Shown piece by piece: positions 34,158 to 42,195 of a stretch of DNA of 64,000 bases (positions within the stretch are counted from its first letter, which is position 1; each line of letters starts with the position of its first letter). A model generated the notes under the pieces. The model searched no databases and was not told the origin of the DNA. It was given only the letters and a program-made list of their open reading frames with translations. The stretch is from Citrobacter amalonaticus Y19 (GTDB lineage Bacteria > Pseudomonadota > Gammaproteobacteria > Enterobacterales > Enterobacteriaceae), in contig NZ_CP011132.1 in the NCBI RefSeq assembly GCF_000981805.1, forward strand, positions 3,968,001-4,032,000, in the 5' to 3' direction. The position numbers were made by a program, and so were the translations under genes.

Positions 34158-34178
34158 AACCATTCTCATTATCATTGT
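34158..34178. promoter_or_regulatory. Fur box-like site upstream of feoA
   Basis: The minus strand reads AATGATAATGAGAATGG, which contains adjacent Fur hexamers GATAAT and GAGAAT in the usual orientation. E. coli feo is repressed by Fur with iron. The match is partial. Confidence 0.6.
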
Positions 34179-34286
34179 ATTGTAGAATATTTAGTCTTTC
34201 CTTCGTTGGCTAATCATCTGGTCTCATGCCGCGCCACTTTGCCCCATGAGGTAAACATCCAGTTAGTAAGAAACAAGTAGGTTCTT

Positions 34287-34514
34287 ATGCAATTTACTCC
34301 AGATACTGCGTGGAAAATTACCGGCTTTGCCCGCGAAATAAGTCCTGCATACCGTCAGAAACTGCTTTCCCTCGGCATGCTTCCGGGTTCTTCATTTAAC
34401 GTGGTGCGCGTCGCTCCTTTAGGCGATCCCGTTCATATTGAAACACGTCGCGTTAGCCTGGTATTGCGTAAAAAAGACCTGGCATTATTAGAAGTGGAAG
34501 CGGTTTCCTGTTAA
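34287..34514 (+). CDS. feoA: Ferrous iron transport protein A
   Basis: 75-residue SH3-like protein, MQFTPDTAWKITGFAREISPAYRQKLLSLGMLPGSSF, the standard FeoA size. FeoA is cytoplasmic and is needed with FeoB for Fe(II) uptake, probably by contacting the FeoB G domain. It is the first gene of feoABC, 18 nt before feoB, behind the FNR/Fur region. Confidence 0.97.
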   Translation: MQFTPDTAWKITGFAREISPAYRQKLLSLGMLPGSSFNVVRVAPLGDPVHIETRRVSLVLRKKDLALLEVEAVSC

Positions 34515-34532
34515 TACAGTGAGTCTATAACG

Positions 34533-36854
34533 ATGAAAAAATTAACCATTGGCTTAATTGGCAATCCAAATTCCGGCAAGACGACTCTGTTTAACCAACT
34601 GACCGGCGCCCGACAACGCGTAGGCAACTGGGCCGGGGTCACCGTGGAACGTAAAGAGGGACAATTCTCAACCACGGACCATCAGGTCACGCTGGTCGAT
34701 CTGCCCGGCACGTATTCGCTCACCACCATCTCTTCACAAACCTCTCTGGATGAGCAGATTGCCTGCCACTACATTCTGAGCGGCGACGCCGACCTGTTAA
34801 TTAACGTGGTAGATGCCTCAAACCTTGAGCGTAACCTTTATCTGACGCTGCAACTGCTTGAGCTGGGCATTCCCTGCATTGTCGCACTCAACATGCTCGA
34901 CATTGCGGAAAAACAGCAAATCCGGATTGATATCGACGCCCTTTCAACCCGTCTTGGCTGTCCGGTAGTCCCGCTGGTTTCCACTCGCGGACGCGGTATC
35001 GAAGCGCTGAAGCTGGCGATTGACCGCCACAGTAAAAATGAAAACGTCGAACTGGTGCATTACGCCCGGCCGCTGCTGCGTGAGGCCGATAAACTGGCGA
35101 ACGCAATGGCAAAAGAGATGCCAGCACAACAGCGTCGCTGGCTCGGTCTGCAAATGCTGGAAGGGGATATCTACAGCCGGGCATACGCTGGTGATGCCGC
35201 GGCGCAGCTGGAGATGTCGCTGGCGCATCTGAGCGATGAAATGGACGACCCGGCGCTGCATATCGCCGATGCGCGCTACCAGTGCATTGCGGCGATCTGC
35301 GACGTGGTGAGCAACACCCTGACGGCAGAGCCCAGCCGCTTTACCACGGCGGTGGACAGAATCATCCTCAACCGTTTTCTCGGTCTGCCAATCTTCCTGT
35401 TTGTGATGTACCTGATGTTCCTGCTTGCCATTAACATTGGCGGCGCGCTGGCTCCGATTTTTGATGCTGGCTCTGTGGCGATCTTTATTCACGGTATTCA
35501 GTGGATTGGCTATACCCTCCATTTCCCGGACTGGTTGACCATCTTCCTCGCACAAGGGCTTGGCGGTGGGATTAATACCGTTCTGCCGCTGGTCCCGCAG
35601 ATCGGCATGATGTACCTGTTCCTCTCGTTCCTCGAAGACTCCGGTTACATGGCGCGAGCGGCGTTTGTGATGGACCGTCTGATGCAGGCGCTGGGTCTGC
35701 CGGGTAAATCGTTCGTCCCGCTGATTGTCGGCTTCGGCTGCAACGTACCGTCGGTGATGGGGGCTCGTACCCTGGATGCGCCACGCGAGCGTCTGATGAC
35801 GATTATGATGGCGCCGTTCATGTCCTGTGGCGCGCGACTGGCAATTTTCGCCGTGTTTGCTGCGGCCTTCTTCGGGCAAAATGGCGCACTGGCGGTTTTC
35901 TCGCTGTACGTGCTGGGCATTGTGATGGCGGTACTCACCGGTCTGATGCTCAAACACACCATCATGCGTGGCGAAGCTTCTCCGTTTGTCATGGAGCTTC
36001 CGGTTTATCACGTCCCACATATCAAGAGTCTGATTATCCAGACCTGGCAGCGCCTGAAAGGATTTGTGCTGCGTGCCGGTAAAGTGATCGTCATCGTCAG
36101 CATCTTCCTGAGCGCGTTTAACAGCTTCTCGCTGAGCGGCAAGATTGTCGATAACATCAACGACTCCGCGCTGGCCTCCGTCAGCCGCGTCATCACCCCT
36201 ATCTTCAAGCCGATCGGCGTGCATGAAGACAACTGGCAGGCAACGGTCGGATTGTTCACGGGCGCGATGGCAAAAGAAGTGGTGGTCGGCACGCTCAACA
36301 CGCTCTATACCGCGGAAAATATTCAGGATGAGGCGTTTAATCCGGCTGAATTTAATCTGGGTGATGAACTGCTGAGCGCGCTGGATGAAACCTGGCAGAG
36401 CCTGAAAGACACCTTTAGCCTGAGCGTGCTGGCGAACCCTATCGAAGCCAGCAAAGGCGACGGCGAAATGGCGACCGGCGCAATGGGCGTAATGGATGCG
36501 AAATTTGGCAGCGCGGCAGCAGCCTACAGCTACCTGATTTTCGTCCTGCTGTACGTTCCGTGCATCTCGGTAATGGGGGCAATTGCCCGTGAATCCAGCC
36601 GCGGCTGGATGGGTTTCTCCATCCTGTGGGGTCTGAACATCGCCTACTCGCTGTCGACCGTGTTCTACCAGGTTGCCAGCTACAGCGAGCACCCGCGCTA
36701 CAGTCTGGTCTGCATCCTGGCCGTGATCCTGTTTAACGTTGTGGTACTGGGGCTGTTGCGCCGGGCGCGGAGCCGGGTGAATGTCAACCTGCTGGCAACG
36801 CGGAAAAATGCCAGCGACTGCTGTGCCAGCGCGACCACCGGCGATTGCCACTAA
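34533..36854 (+). CDS. feoB: Ferrous iron permease FeoB
   Basis: 773 residues. The N-terminal G domain has G1 GNPNSGKTTLF (about 10-20), G3 DLPGTYSL and G4 LNML. A helical GDI-like spacer follows (to about 270), then a polytopic C-terminal permease with the conserved gate motif VGFGCNVPSVMGAR and its repeat APFMSCGARLAIFAVF. The C-terminus is Cys-rich (DCCASATTGDC). It imports Fe(II) across the inner membrane. It is in operon with feoA and feoC. Confidence 0.98.
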   Translation: MKKLTIGLIGNPNSGKTTLFNQLTGARQRVGNWAGVTVERKEGQFSTTDHQVTLVDLPGTYSLTTISSQTSLDEQIACHYILSGDADLLINVVDASNLERNLYLTLQLLELGIPCIVALNMLDIAEKQQIRIDIDALSTRLGCPVVPLVSTRGRGIEALKLAIDRHSKNENVELVHYARPLLREADKLANAMAKEMPAQQRRWLGLQMLEGDIYSRAYAGDAAAQLEMSLAHLSDEMDDPALHIADARYQCIAAICDVVSNTLTAEPSRFTTAVDRIILNRFLGLPIFLFVMYLMFLLAINIGGALAPIFDAGSVAIFIHGIQWIGYTLHFPDWLTIFLAQGLGGGINTVLPLVPQIGMMYLFLSFLEDSGYMARAAFVMDRLMQALGLPGKSFVPLIVGFGCNVPSVMGARTLDAPRERLMTIMMAPFMSCGARLAIFAVFAAAFFGQNGALAVFSLYVLGIVMAVLTGLMLKHTIMRGEASPFVMELPVYHVPHIKSLIIQTWQRLKGFVLRAGKVIVIVSIFLSAFNSFSLSGKIVDNINDSALASVSRVITPIFKPIGVHEDNWQATVGLFTGAMAKEVVVGTLNTLYTAENIQDEAFNPAEFNLGDELLSALDETWQSLKDTFSLSVLANPIEASKGDGEMATGAMGVMDAKFGSAAAAYSYLIFVLLYVPCISVMGAIARESSRGWMGFSILWGLNIAYSLSTVFYQVASYSEHPRYSLVCILAVILFNVVVLGLLRRARSRVNVNLLATRKNASDCCASATTGDCH

Positions 36855-36863
36855 GGTGTCACA

Positions 36864-37100
36864 ATGGCCTCGCTAATTCAGGTTCGCGATTTACTGGCTT
36901 TGCAGGGACGCATGGAGGCAGAGCAAATCAGCCGTACTTTGCATACCCCGCAGCCAATGATCGACGCCATGCTCAATCAACTGGAAACGATGGGTAAAGC
37001 CATGCGGATTCAGGAAGAGCCTGACGGTTGTCTTTCCGGAAGCTGCAAAAGTTGCCCGGAAGGCAAAGCCTGCCTGCGTGAATGGTGGGCGTTGCGTTAA
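36864..37100 (+). CDS. feoC: FeoC, Fe-S winged-helix partner of FeoB
   Basis: 78 residues. The N-terminal winged-helix fold (SLIQVRDLLALQGRMEAEQISRTL) is followed by GCLSGSCKSCPEGKACL, whose four cysteines can bind a [4Fe-4S] cluster. FeoC stabilises FeoB against FtsH in Salmonella. It lies 9 nt after feoB and is followed by a REP palindrome. Confidence 0.96.
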   Translation: MASLIQVRDLLALQGRMEAEQISRTLHTPQPMIDAMLNQLETMGKAMRIQEEPDGCLSGSCKSCPEGKACLREWWALR

Positions 37101-37106
37101 GTTTAA

Positions 37107-37138
37107 GCCGGATGGCGCGGTAAACGTCGCCATCCGGC
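37107..37138. repeat. REP element after feoC
   Basis: GCCGGATGGCG and CGCCATCCGGC are perfect 11-nt arms around a 10-nt loop, starting 6 nt past the feoC stop. Confidence 0.88.
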
Positions 37139-37288
37139 ATTTTGCGTACCGGGTTCCACAAAACTAAATCACGTTCAGCAAGACAACGATTTCCTCCTGC
37201 CCTCTTCGCATCGTTAACAACAGGGGGATGCTTTCTCCCCTCCTGCCAGATAGAGTCACGCCATCTTTTATTCCGGTGAGGGATCGCC

Positions 37289-38239
37289 ATGAATACGGCC
37301 TCCAGCGCGACACCGCACGATGCAATCTTCAAAACATTTTTGAGCCACCCGGCGACCGCGCAGGATTTTCTTCAACTCCATCTTCCTGCCTCATTACGTT
37401 CGATTTGCGACCTGCAGACGCTGAAACTGGAATCGACGAGTTTTATTGAGGAAGCATTGCGCGCGTACTATTGCGATGTGCTGTGGTCACTAAAAACGTG
37501 CGAAGGAGAGGGGTATATCTATGTCGTTATTGAACATCAGAGTACCGCAGATCCGCATATGGCATTCCGTCTCATGCGCTACGCCATTGCGGCAATGCAA
37601 CGACATCTGGATGCCGGCCACCAGACGCTCCCTCTGGTGATACCCATGCTGTTTTATCACGGTGCGGTCAGCCCCTACCCCTTTTCACTCTGCTGGCTGG
37701 ACGAATTTGATGACCCGGAAGCCGCACGACGACTGTATGGTGCAGCTTTACCACTGGTGGATATTACCGTCGTTCCTGATGACGAGATTATGCAACATCG
37801 TCGTGTGGCACTACTGGAACTGGTACAAAAGCATATCCGGAAGCGGGATTTAATGGGATTAGTGGAAAAACTGGCGACTCTGCTTATTACGGGGCACGCT
37901 AATGACAACCAACTGAAAGCCCTGTTTAATTATCTGCTGCAGGCTGGTGACACCGATCGCTTTCGCGATTTTATACATGGCATGGCTGAACGATTACCCG
38001 AACACAAGGAGAGCTTGATGACTATCGCCGAGAGATTACGTCAGGAAGGGCATTGTAGTGGTCTTCAGGAGGGTCATATCAATGGATTACAAGAAGGACT
38101 GGAAAAGGGCTTGCAGCAGGGTAAACGCGAGGAAGCACTGCGTATCGCTACCACCATGCTGACTGATGGCATCGACCGCCACACCATTCTCAGAATCACC
38201 GGACTCACCGCCGATGACTTGATCACGCGAAACCATTAA
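37289..38239 (+). CDS. rpnA: RpnA-like recombination-promoting nuclease (transposase_31 family)
   Basis: 316 residues. The PD-(D/E)XK-type active site is Asp63 (YYCDVLWSL), Glu82 and Gln84 (VVIEHQS), the positions known in K-12 RpnA. The C-terminal third carries Gly-spaced repeats (GLQEGHINGLQEGLEKGLQQG) and a small helical domain. Rpn proteins are DNA endonucleases; some are toxic and act against phages. An internal ATG at codon 244 has its own strong ribosome-binding site (next entry). It sits between feoC and bioH, the rpnA (yhgA) locus of E. coli. The start follows GTGAGGGATCGCC. Confidence 0.93.
   Translation: MNTASSATPHDAIFKTFLSHPATAQDFLQLHLPASLRSICDLQTLKLESTSFIEEALRAYYCDVLWSLKTCEGEGYIYVVIEHQSTADPHMAFRLMRYAIAAMQRHLDAGHQTLPLVIPMLFYHGAVSPYPFSLCWLDEFDDPEAARRLYGAALPLVDITVVPDDEIMQHRRVALLELVQKHIRKRDLMGLVEKLATLLITGHANDNQLKALFNYLLQAGDTDRFRDFIHGMAERLPEHKESLMTIAERLRQEGHCSGLQEGHINGLQEGLEKGLQQGKREEALRIATTMLTDGIDRHTILRITGLTADDLITRNH
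38018..38239 (+). CDS. Putative internally initiated RpnA short form (antitoxin, RpnS type)
   Basis: An in-frame ATG at 38018 (codon 244 of rpnA) is preceded by AAGGAG at 38006-38011 with a six-base spacer, a better ribosome-binding site than that of the full gene. The product would be 73 residues, MTIAERLRQEGHCSGLQEG onward, covering the Gly repeats and the C-terminal domain. For E. coli rpn genes, internally translated C-terminal proteins that inhibit the full-length nuclease have been reported. Expression here is inferred from sequence only. Confidence 0.65.
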   Translation: MTIAERLRQEGHCSGLQEGHINGLQEGLEKGLQQGKREEALRIATTMLTDGIDRHTILRITGLTADDLITRNH

Positions 38240-38247
38240 TCTCACGC

Positions 38248-38279
38248 CCGGCAAGGGGGTACACTTGCCGGACGTTTTT
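38248..38279. terminator. Terminator between rpnA and bioH
   Basis: CCGGCAAG and CTTGCCGG arms (8 bp, perfect) followed by ACGTTTTTC. It serves rpnA, and possibly bioH from the other side. Confidence 0.8.
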
Positions 38280-38286
38280 CCTCGTA

Positions 38287-39057
38287 TTACAACTTTTGTT
38301 TCAGTGCCACCAGCGCCTGACAAAACGCATCAGGATGCGAAATAAACGGGGCATGCGCCGCCTTCGCAAAAATCAGCGATTCGCTCTCTGGCCACAGCGC
38401 ATCAAGCAGCGGCACCACCTTGCGGGGAACGAGTCCGTCCAGATAGCCGTATAAACGCAGGAACGGTACCGTCAGCGATGTCAGCGACTCGCGCAGATCA
38501 ACCGTCTTGAGGATCTCCAGCCCCCCGTTAAGCACATCCACCGGCGGCATTGGCAGCGCCAGTACGGTTTTCTTTAACGCGCGGGCATCCTGACGCGCCG
38601 TTTCCGTCCCCATCGTTTGCAGTGCCAGAAAACGCTCCACCGTCCGCTGGAAGTCTTCGCTGAGTTGCTGCTGGAATCCTGCGAGGACTTCGGGTTTGAT
38701 CCCCGGCCACGCGTCACGCGCGCTGAAACAGGGTGATGATGCCACGGTCACCAGCGCCTGAACGCGCTCGGGATGGGTTAATGCCACCTGGCTTGCCACC
38801 AGTCCACCAAGACTCCAGCCAAGCCAGATAGCCTTTTCTGGCGCCTGCTTCAACACATGTTCCGCCATCTCCTCAAGCGCCATGGCCCCAAAACCCTGGC
38901 TGCGGCCATAGCCAGGTAAATCGACCAGATGCAGCGTGAAATGCGAGCTCAGTTCCTCGCTAATGCAATGCCACACCTCGGCGTTGAGTCCCCATCCGTG
39001 CAGCAGCACAAGATGACAATTTCCCTCACCACGGGTCTGCCACCAGATGTCATTCAT
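38287..39057 (-). CDS. bioH: Pimeloyl-[acyl-carrier protein] methyl ester esterase
   Basis: 256-residue alpha/beta hydrolase. The nucleophile elbow GWSLGG has the catalytic Ser near 82. The Asp lies in the YGYLDGLVPRKV region, and the His in AKAAHAPFISHPDAF. HGWGLNAEVW carries the oxyanion-hole turn. BioH removes the methyl ester from pimeloyl-ACP, closing the BioC-started route to biotin. It is unlinked to bioABFCD, as in E. coli, and divergent from gntX across 37 nt. Confidence 0.97.
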   Translation of the reverse strand: MNDIWWQTRGEGNCHLVLLHGWGLNAEVWHCISEELSSHFTLHLVDLPGYGRSQGFGAMALEEMAEHVLKQAPEKAIWLGWSLGGLVASQVALTHPERVQALVTVASSPCFSARDAWPGIKPEVLAGFQQQLSEDFQRTVERFLALQTMGTETARQDARALKKTVLALPMPPVDVLNGGLEILKTVDLRESLTSLTVPFLRLYGYLDGLVPRKVVPLLDALWPESESLIFAKAAHAPFISHPDAFCQALVALKQKL

Positions 39058-39093
39058 CAGTTACTGTTCTCTTTTCGCCAACAAGGATGAACC

Positions 39094-39778
<685 letters not shown>

Positions 39779-39799
39779 AGCCTCGATGATGGGCGTATT

Positions 39800-39824
39800 A
39801 TAACCAACTAAAATAGTCAACTAT
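39800..39824. promoter_or_regulatory. IscR type 1 site at the nfuA promoter
   Basis: The 25 bases starting ATAACCAACT and ending AACTAT agree with the type 1 IscR consensus (ATASYYGACTRWWWYAGT followed by CRRSTAT) at 23 of 25 positions by my alignment. The site overlaps a TATTAT -10-like hexamer (39796-39801) and ends 12 nt before the nfuA ATG, as expected for repression by [2Fe-2S]-IscR. E. coli nfuA (yhgI) is a known IscR target. Confidence 0.8.
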
Positions 39825-39836
39825 TAGGCCATTACT

Positions 39837-40412
39837 ATGATCCATATTTCCGATGCTGCACAAGCGCACTTTGCCAAACTGCTGGCAAATCAGGAAGAAG
39901 GGACGCAAATCCGTGTATTTGTGATTAATCCCGGCACACCTAACGCTGAATGCGGTGTTTCTTATTGTCCGCCGGACGCCGTGGAAGCAACTGACACCGC
40001 CCTGAAATTTGACCTGCTGACCGCTTATGTTGATGAACTGAGTGCGCCTTATCTGGAAGAGGCTGAGATCGATTTTGTGACCGATCAGTTGGGCTCTCAA
40101 CTGACGCTGAAAGCGCCGAACGCGAAAATGCGTAAAGTGGCTGACGATGCGCCGCTGATGGAGCGCGTGGAATATATGCTGCAATCGCAGATTAACCCGC
40201 AGCTTGCCGGTCACGGCGGTCGTGTTTCTCTGATGGAGATAACCGACGAAGGCTACGCGATTCTGCAGTTTGGCGGCGGCTGTAACGGCTGTTCCATGGT
40301 CGATGTCACCCTGAAAGAAGGGATCGAAAAGCAGTTGCTGAACGAGTTCCCGGAACTGAAAGGCGTTCGCGATCTGACCGAACACCAGCGCGGCGAACAC
40401 TCTTACTACTAA
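39837..40412 (+). CDS. nfuA: Fe/S biogenesis protein NfuA
   Basis: 191 residues. The N-terminal A-type-like domain (about 1-95) has degenerate cysteines. The C-terminal Nfu domain has GGGCNGCSM, the CxxC that binds a [4Fe-4S] cluster between two monomers. It carries Fe-S clusters to targets such as lipoyl synthase and aconitase under oxidative stress or iron limitation. An IscR-type site overlaps its promoter. An 11+11-nt inverted repeat lies just after its stop. Confidence 0.97.
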   Translation: MIHISDAAQAHFAKLLANQEEGTQIRVFVINPGTPNAECGVSYCPPDAVEATDTALKFDLLTAYVDELSAPYLEEAEIDFVTDQLGSQLTLKAPNAKMRKVADDAPLMERVEYMLQSQINPQLAGHGGRVSLMEITDEGYAILQFGGGCNGCSMVDVTLKEGIEKQLLNEFPELKGVRDLTEHQRGEHSYY

Positions 40413-40423
40413 GTTCTCTGTTC

Positions 40424-40464
40424 GCGTATTGCCCGATGCCGTTTGCGCTTATTGGGCAATACGC
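40424..40464. repeat. 11-bp inverted repeat after nfuA
   Basis: GCGTATTGCCC and GGGCAATACGC are perfect 11-nt arms around a 19-nt loop, beginning 12 nt past the nfuA stop. There is no T run, so it is an mRNA 3'-end stabiliser or a factor-dependent terminator rather than a clear intrinsic terminator. Confidence 0.7.
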
Positions 40465-40569
40465 AATGGCTCGTCGACCTCTCGACGTCTTCTGCAACAC
40501 TCTCTCCGATAATTTGACCTGCCTCTCATAATTTAAATTTTGCCTGTTGGGGTGATTCTCAATCACCCT

Positions 40570-40585
40570 ATGTTACCCGTATCAT
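40570..40585. promoter_or_regulatory. GntR operator 1 of gntT
   Basis: ATGTTACCCGTATCAT fits the GntR operator form ATGTTA-N4-TAACAT with one mismatch. E. coli gntT has two GntR operators, repressing in the absence of gluconate. Confidence 0.72.
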
Positions 40586-40710
40586 TCATATGGGCACCAA
40601 ACACACACTTAACATCCGACTAAACTAAATAGTTTTAAGGGTAATTCGTCGAGGTGCTGTTACGTCTCTGTTCCCGGTTGGGACAAACGGAGTTTGTCGT
40701 CAAAACATTG

Positions 40711-40726
40711 ACGTTACCCATAACAA
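40711..40726. promoter_or_regulatory. GntR operator 2 of gntT
   Basis: ACGTTACCCATAACAA is a second, weaker GntR-type palindrome, 141 bp downstream of operator 1 and 21 bp before the gntT start. The spacing suggests operator looping or a transcription roadblock. Confidence 0.65.
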
Positions 40727-40746
40727 ATTGAAAGGCCAGGTAAATC

Positions 40747-42063
40747 ATGCCATTAGTCATCGTTGCTATCGGTGTAATCTTGTTATTACTCCTGATGATC
40801 CGCTTCAAAATGAACGGTTTCATCGCTCTCGTCCTGGTGGCGCTTGCTGTTGGATTGATGCAAGGAATGCCGCTGGATAAAGTTATTGGCTCCATCAAAG
40901 CCGGCGTCGGCGGTACCCTGGGAAGTCTTGCCCTGATTATGGGGTTTGGCGCCATGCTGGGCAAAATGCTGGCAGACTGCGGGGGTGCGCAACGTATCGC
41001 CACCACGCTGATTGCAAAATTTGGTAAGAAACACATTCAGTGGGCTGTGGTACTAACGGGCTTCACCGTCGGTTTTGCACTGTTCTATGAAGTGGGCTTT
41101 GTGTTGATGCTGCCGCTGGTCTTTACCATTGCCGCCGCCGCCAACATTCCGCTGCTGTATGTCGGGGTACCGATGGCTGCAGCGCTCTCCGTGACGCACG
41201 GCTTTCTGCCGCCGCACCCGGGTCCGACCGCTATCGCCACCATTTTCCATGCTGATATGGGTAAAACCCTGCTGTTCGGTACGATTCTGGCGATCCCGAC
41301 CGTGATTCTGGCGGGTCCGGTCTTTGCCCGCTGCCTGAAAGGCATCGATAAACCCATTCCGGAAGGTCTGTACAGCGCGAAAACCTTCTCTGAAGAAGAG
41401 ATGCCGAGCTTTGGCGTCAGCGTCTGGACTTCACTGGTTCCCGTTGTGCTGATGGCGATGCGCGCCATTGCAGAGATGATCCTGCCGAAAGGCCACGCCT
41501 TCCTGCCCGTTGCCGAGTTCTTCGGTGACCCGGTGATGGCAACCCTGATTGCGGTGCTGATCGCGATGTTCACCTTCGGTCTGAACCGTGGTCGTTCGAT
41601 GGATCAGATTAACGATACGCTGATCTCTTCCATCAAAATTATCGCGATGATGCTGTTAATCATCGGCGGTGGCGGTGCGTTCAAGCAGGTACTGGTCGAC
41701 AGTGGCGTGGATAAATACATTGCATCCATGATGAACGAAACCAACATCTCTCCGCTGCTGATGGCATGGTCTATCGCCGCTGTACTGCGTATCGCGCTGG
41801 GTTCGGCTACCGTTGCCGCTATTACCGCAGGTGGGATTGTCGCACCGCTGATCGCCACCACCGGCGTCAGCCCTGAGCTGATGGTTATTGCCGTCGGTTC
41901 CGGTAGCGTCATCTTCTCTCACGTGAACGATCCCGGCTTCTGGCTGTTCAAAGAGTACTTTAACCTGACTATCGGCGAGACCATCAAGTCCTGGTCGATG
42001 CTGGAAACCATTATCTCTGTCTGCGGCCTGATTGGGTGTCTGCTACTGGGAACAGTGGTTTAA
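40747..42063 (+). CDS. gntT: High-affinity gluconate transporter GntT
   Basis: 438 residues with 12 or more hydrophobic segments, of the gluconate:H+ symporter (GntP) family. Family features include MGFGAMLGKMLADCGGAQRIA, PHPGPTAIATIFHADMGKTL and SHVNDPGFWLFKEYFNL. It imports gluconate with protons. It is transcribed alone under two GntR operators. A REP pair and a terminator shared with malQ follow. Confidence 0.96.
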   Translation: MPLVIVAIGVILLLLLMIRFKMNGFIALVLVALAVGLMQGMPLDKVIGSIKAGVGGTLGSLALIMGFGAMLGKMLADCGGAQRIATTLIAKFGKKHIQWAVVLTGFTVGFALFYEVGFVLMLPLVFTIAAAANIPLLYVGVPMAAALSVTHGFLPPHPGPTAIATIFHADMGKTLLFGTILAIPTVILAGPVFARCLKGIDKPIPEGLYSAKTFSEEEMPSFGVSVWTSLVPVVLMAMRAIAEMILPKGHAFLPVAEFFGDPVMATLIAVLIAMFTFGLNRGRSMDQINDTLISSIKIIAMMLLIIGGGGAFKQVLVDSGVDKYIASMMNETNISPLLMAWSIAAVLRIALGSATVAAITAGGIVAPLIATTGVSPELMVIAVGSGSVIFSHVNDPGFWLFKEYFNLTIGETIKSWSMLETIISVCGLIGCLLLGTVV

Positions 42064-42075
42064 CCGAAACACCTT

Positions 42076-42153
42076 GTAGGCCGGTTAAGGCAAAGCCACC
42101 ATCCGGCAATGTTCACCAGAATGGCCTGATGACGCTGCGCTTATCAGGCCTAC
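42076..42153. repeat. REP/BIME after gntT
   Basis: Two REP-like units: GTAGGCCGGTTAAGGC ... CCATCCGGC at 42076-42107, and GCCTGATGACGCTGCGC ... TTATCAGGCCTAC at 42124-42153. Confidence 0.8.
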
Positions 42154-42166
42154 GTGTTGTCACCAT

Positions 42167-42195
42167 AAAAAAGCCGGGGAAATCCCCGGCTTTTT
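42167..42195. terminator. Terminator between gntT and malQ
   Basis: AAAAAAGCCGGGGAAATCCCCGG continuing CTTTTT. The GCCGGGGA/TCCCCGGC stem has A and T flanks, so it can end both convergent units. It abuts the malQ stop. Confidence 0.9.

Larger units (their letters stand above)
33912..34286. other. Intergenic region yhgF-feoA (REP plus feo promoter)
   Basis: 375 nt without a gene. It contains a REP unit at 33925-33955 (GCCGGATGGCGG ... CCGTATCCGGC), then a long A/T-rich stretch with a near-consensus FNR box and a Fur-like site, listed separately. Confidence 0.8.

Noticed and set aside
34944..36851. 635-codon minus-strand open frame within feoB
   Set aside because: Composition (His/Arg/Gln-rich) and exact coverage of feoB mark it as a shadow. 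No ribosome-binding site or family likeness.
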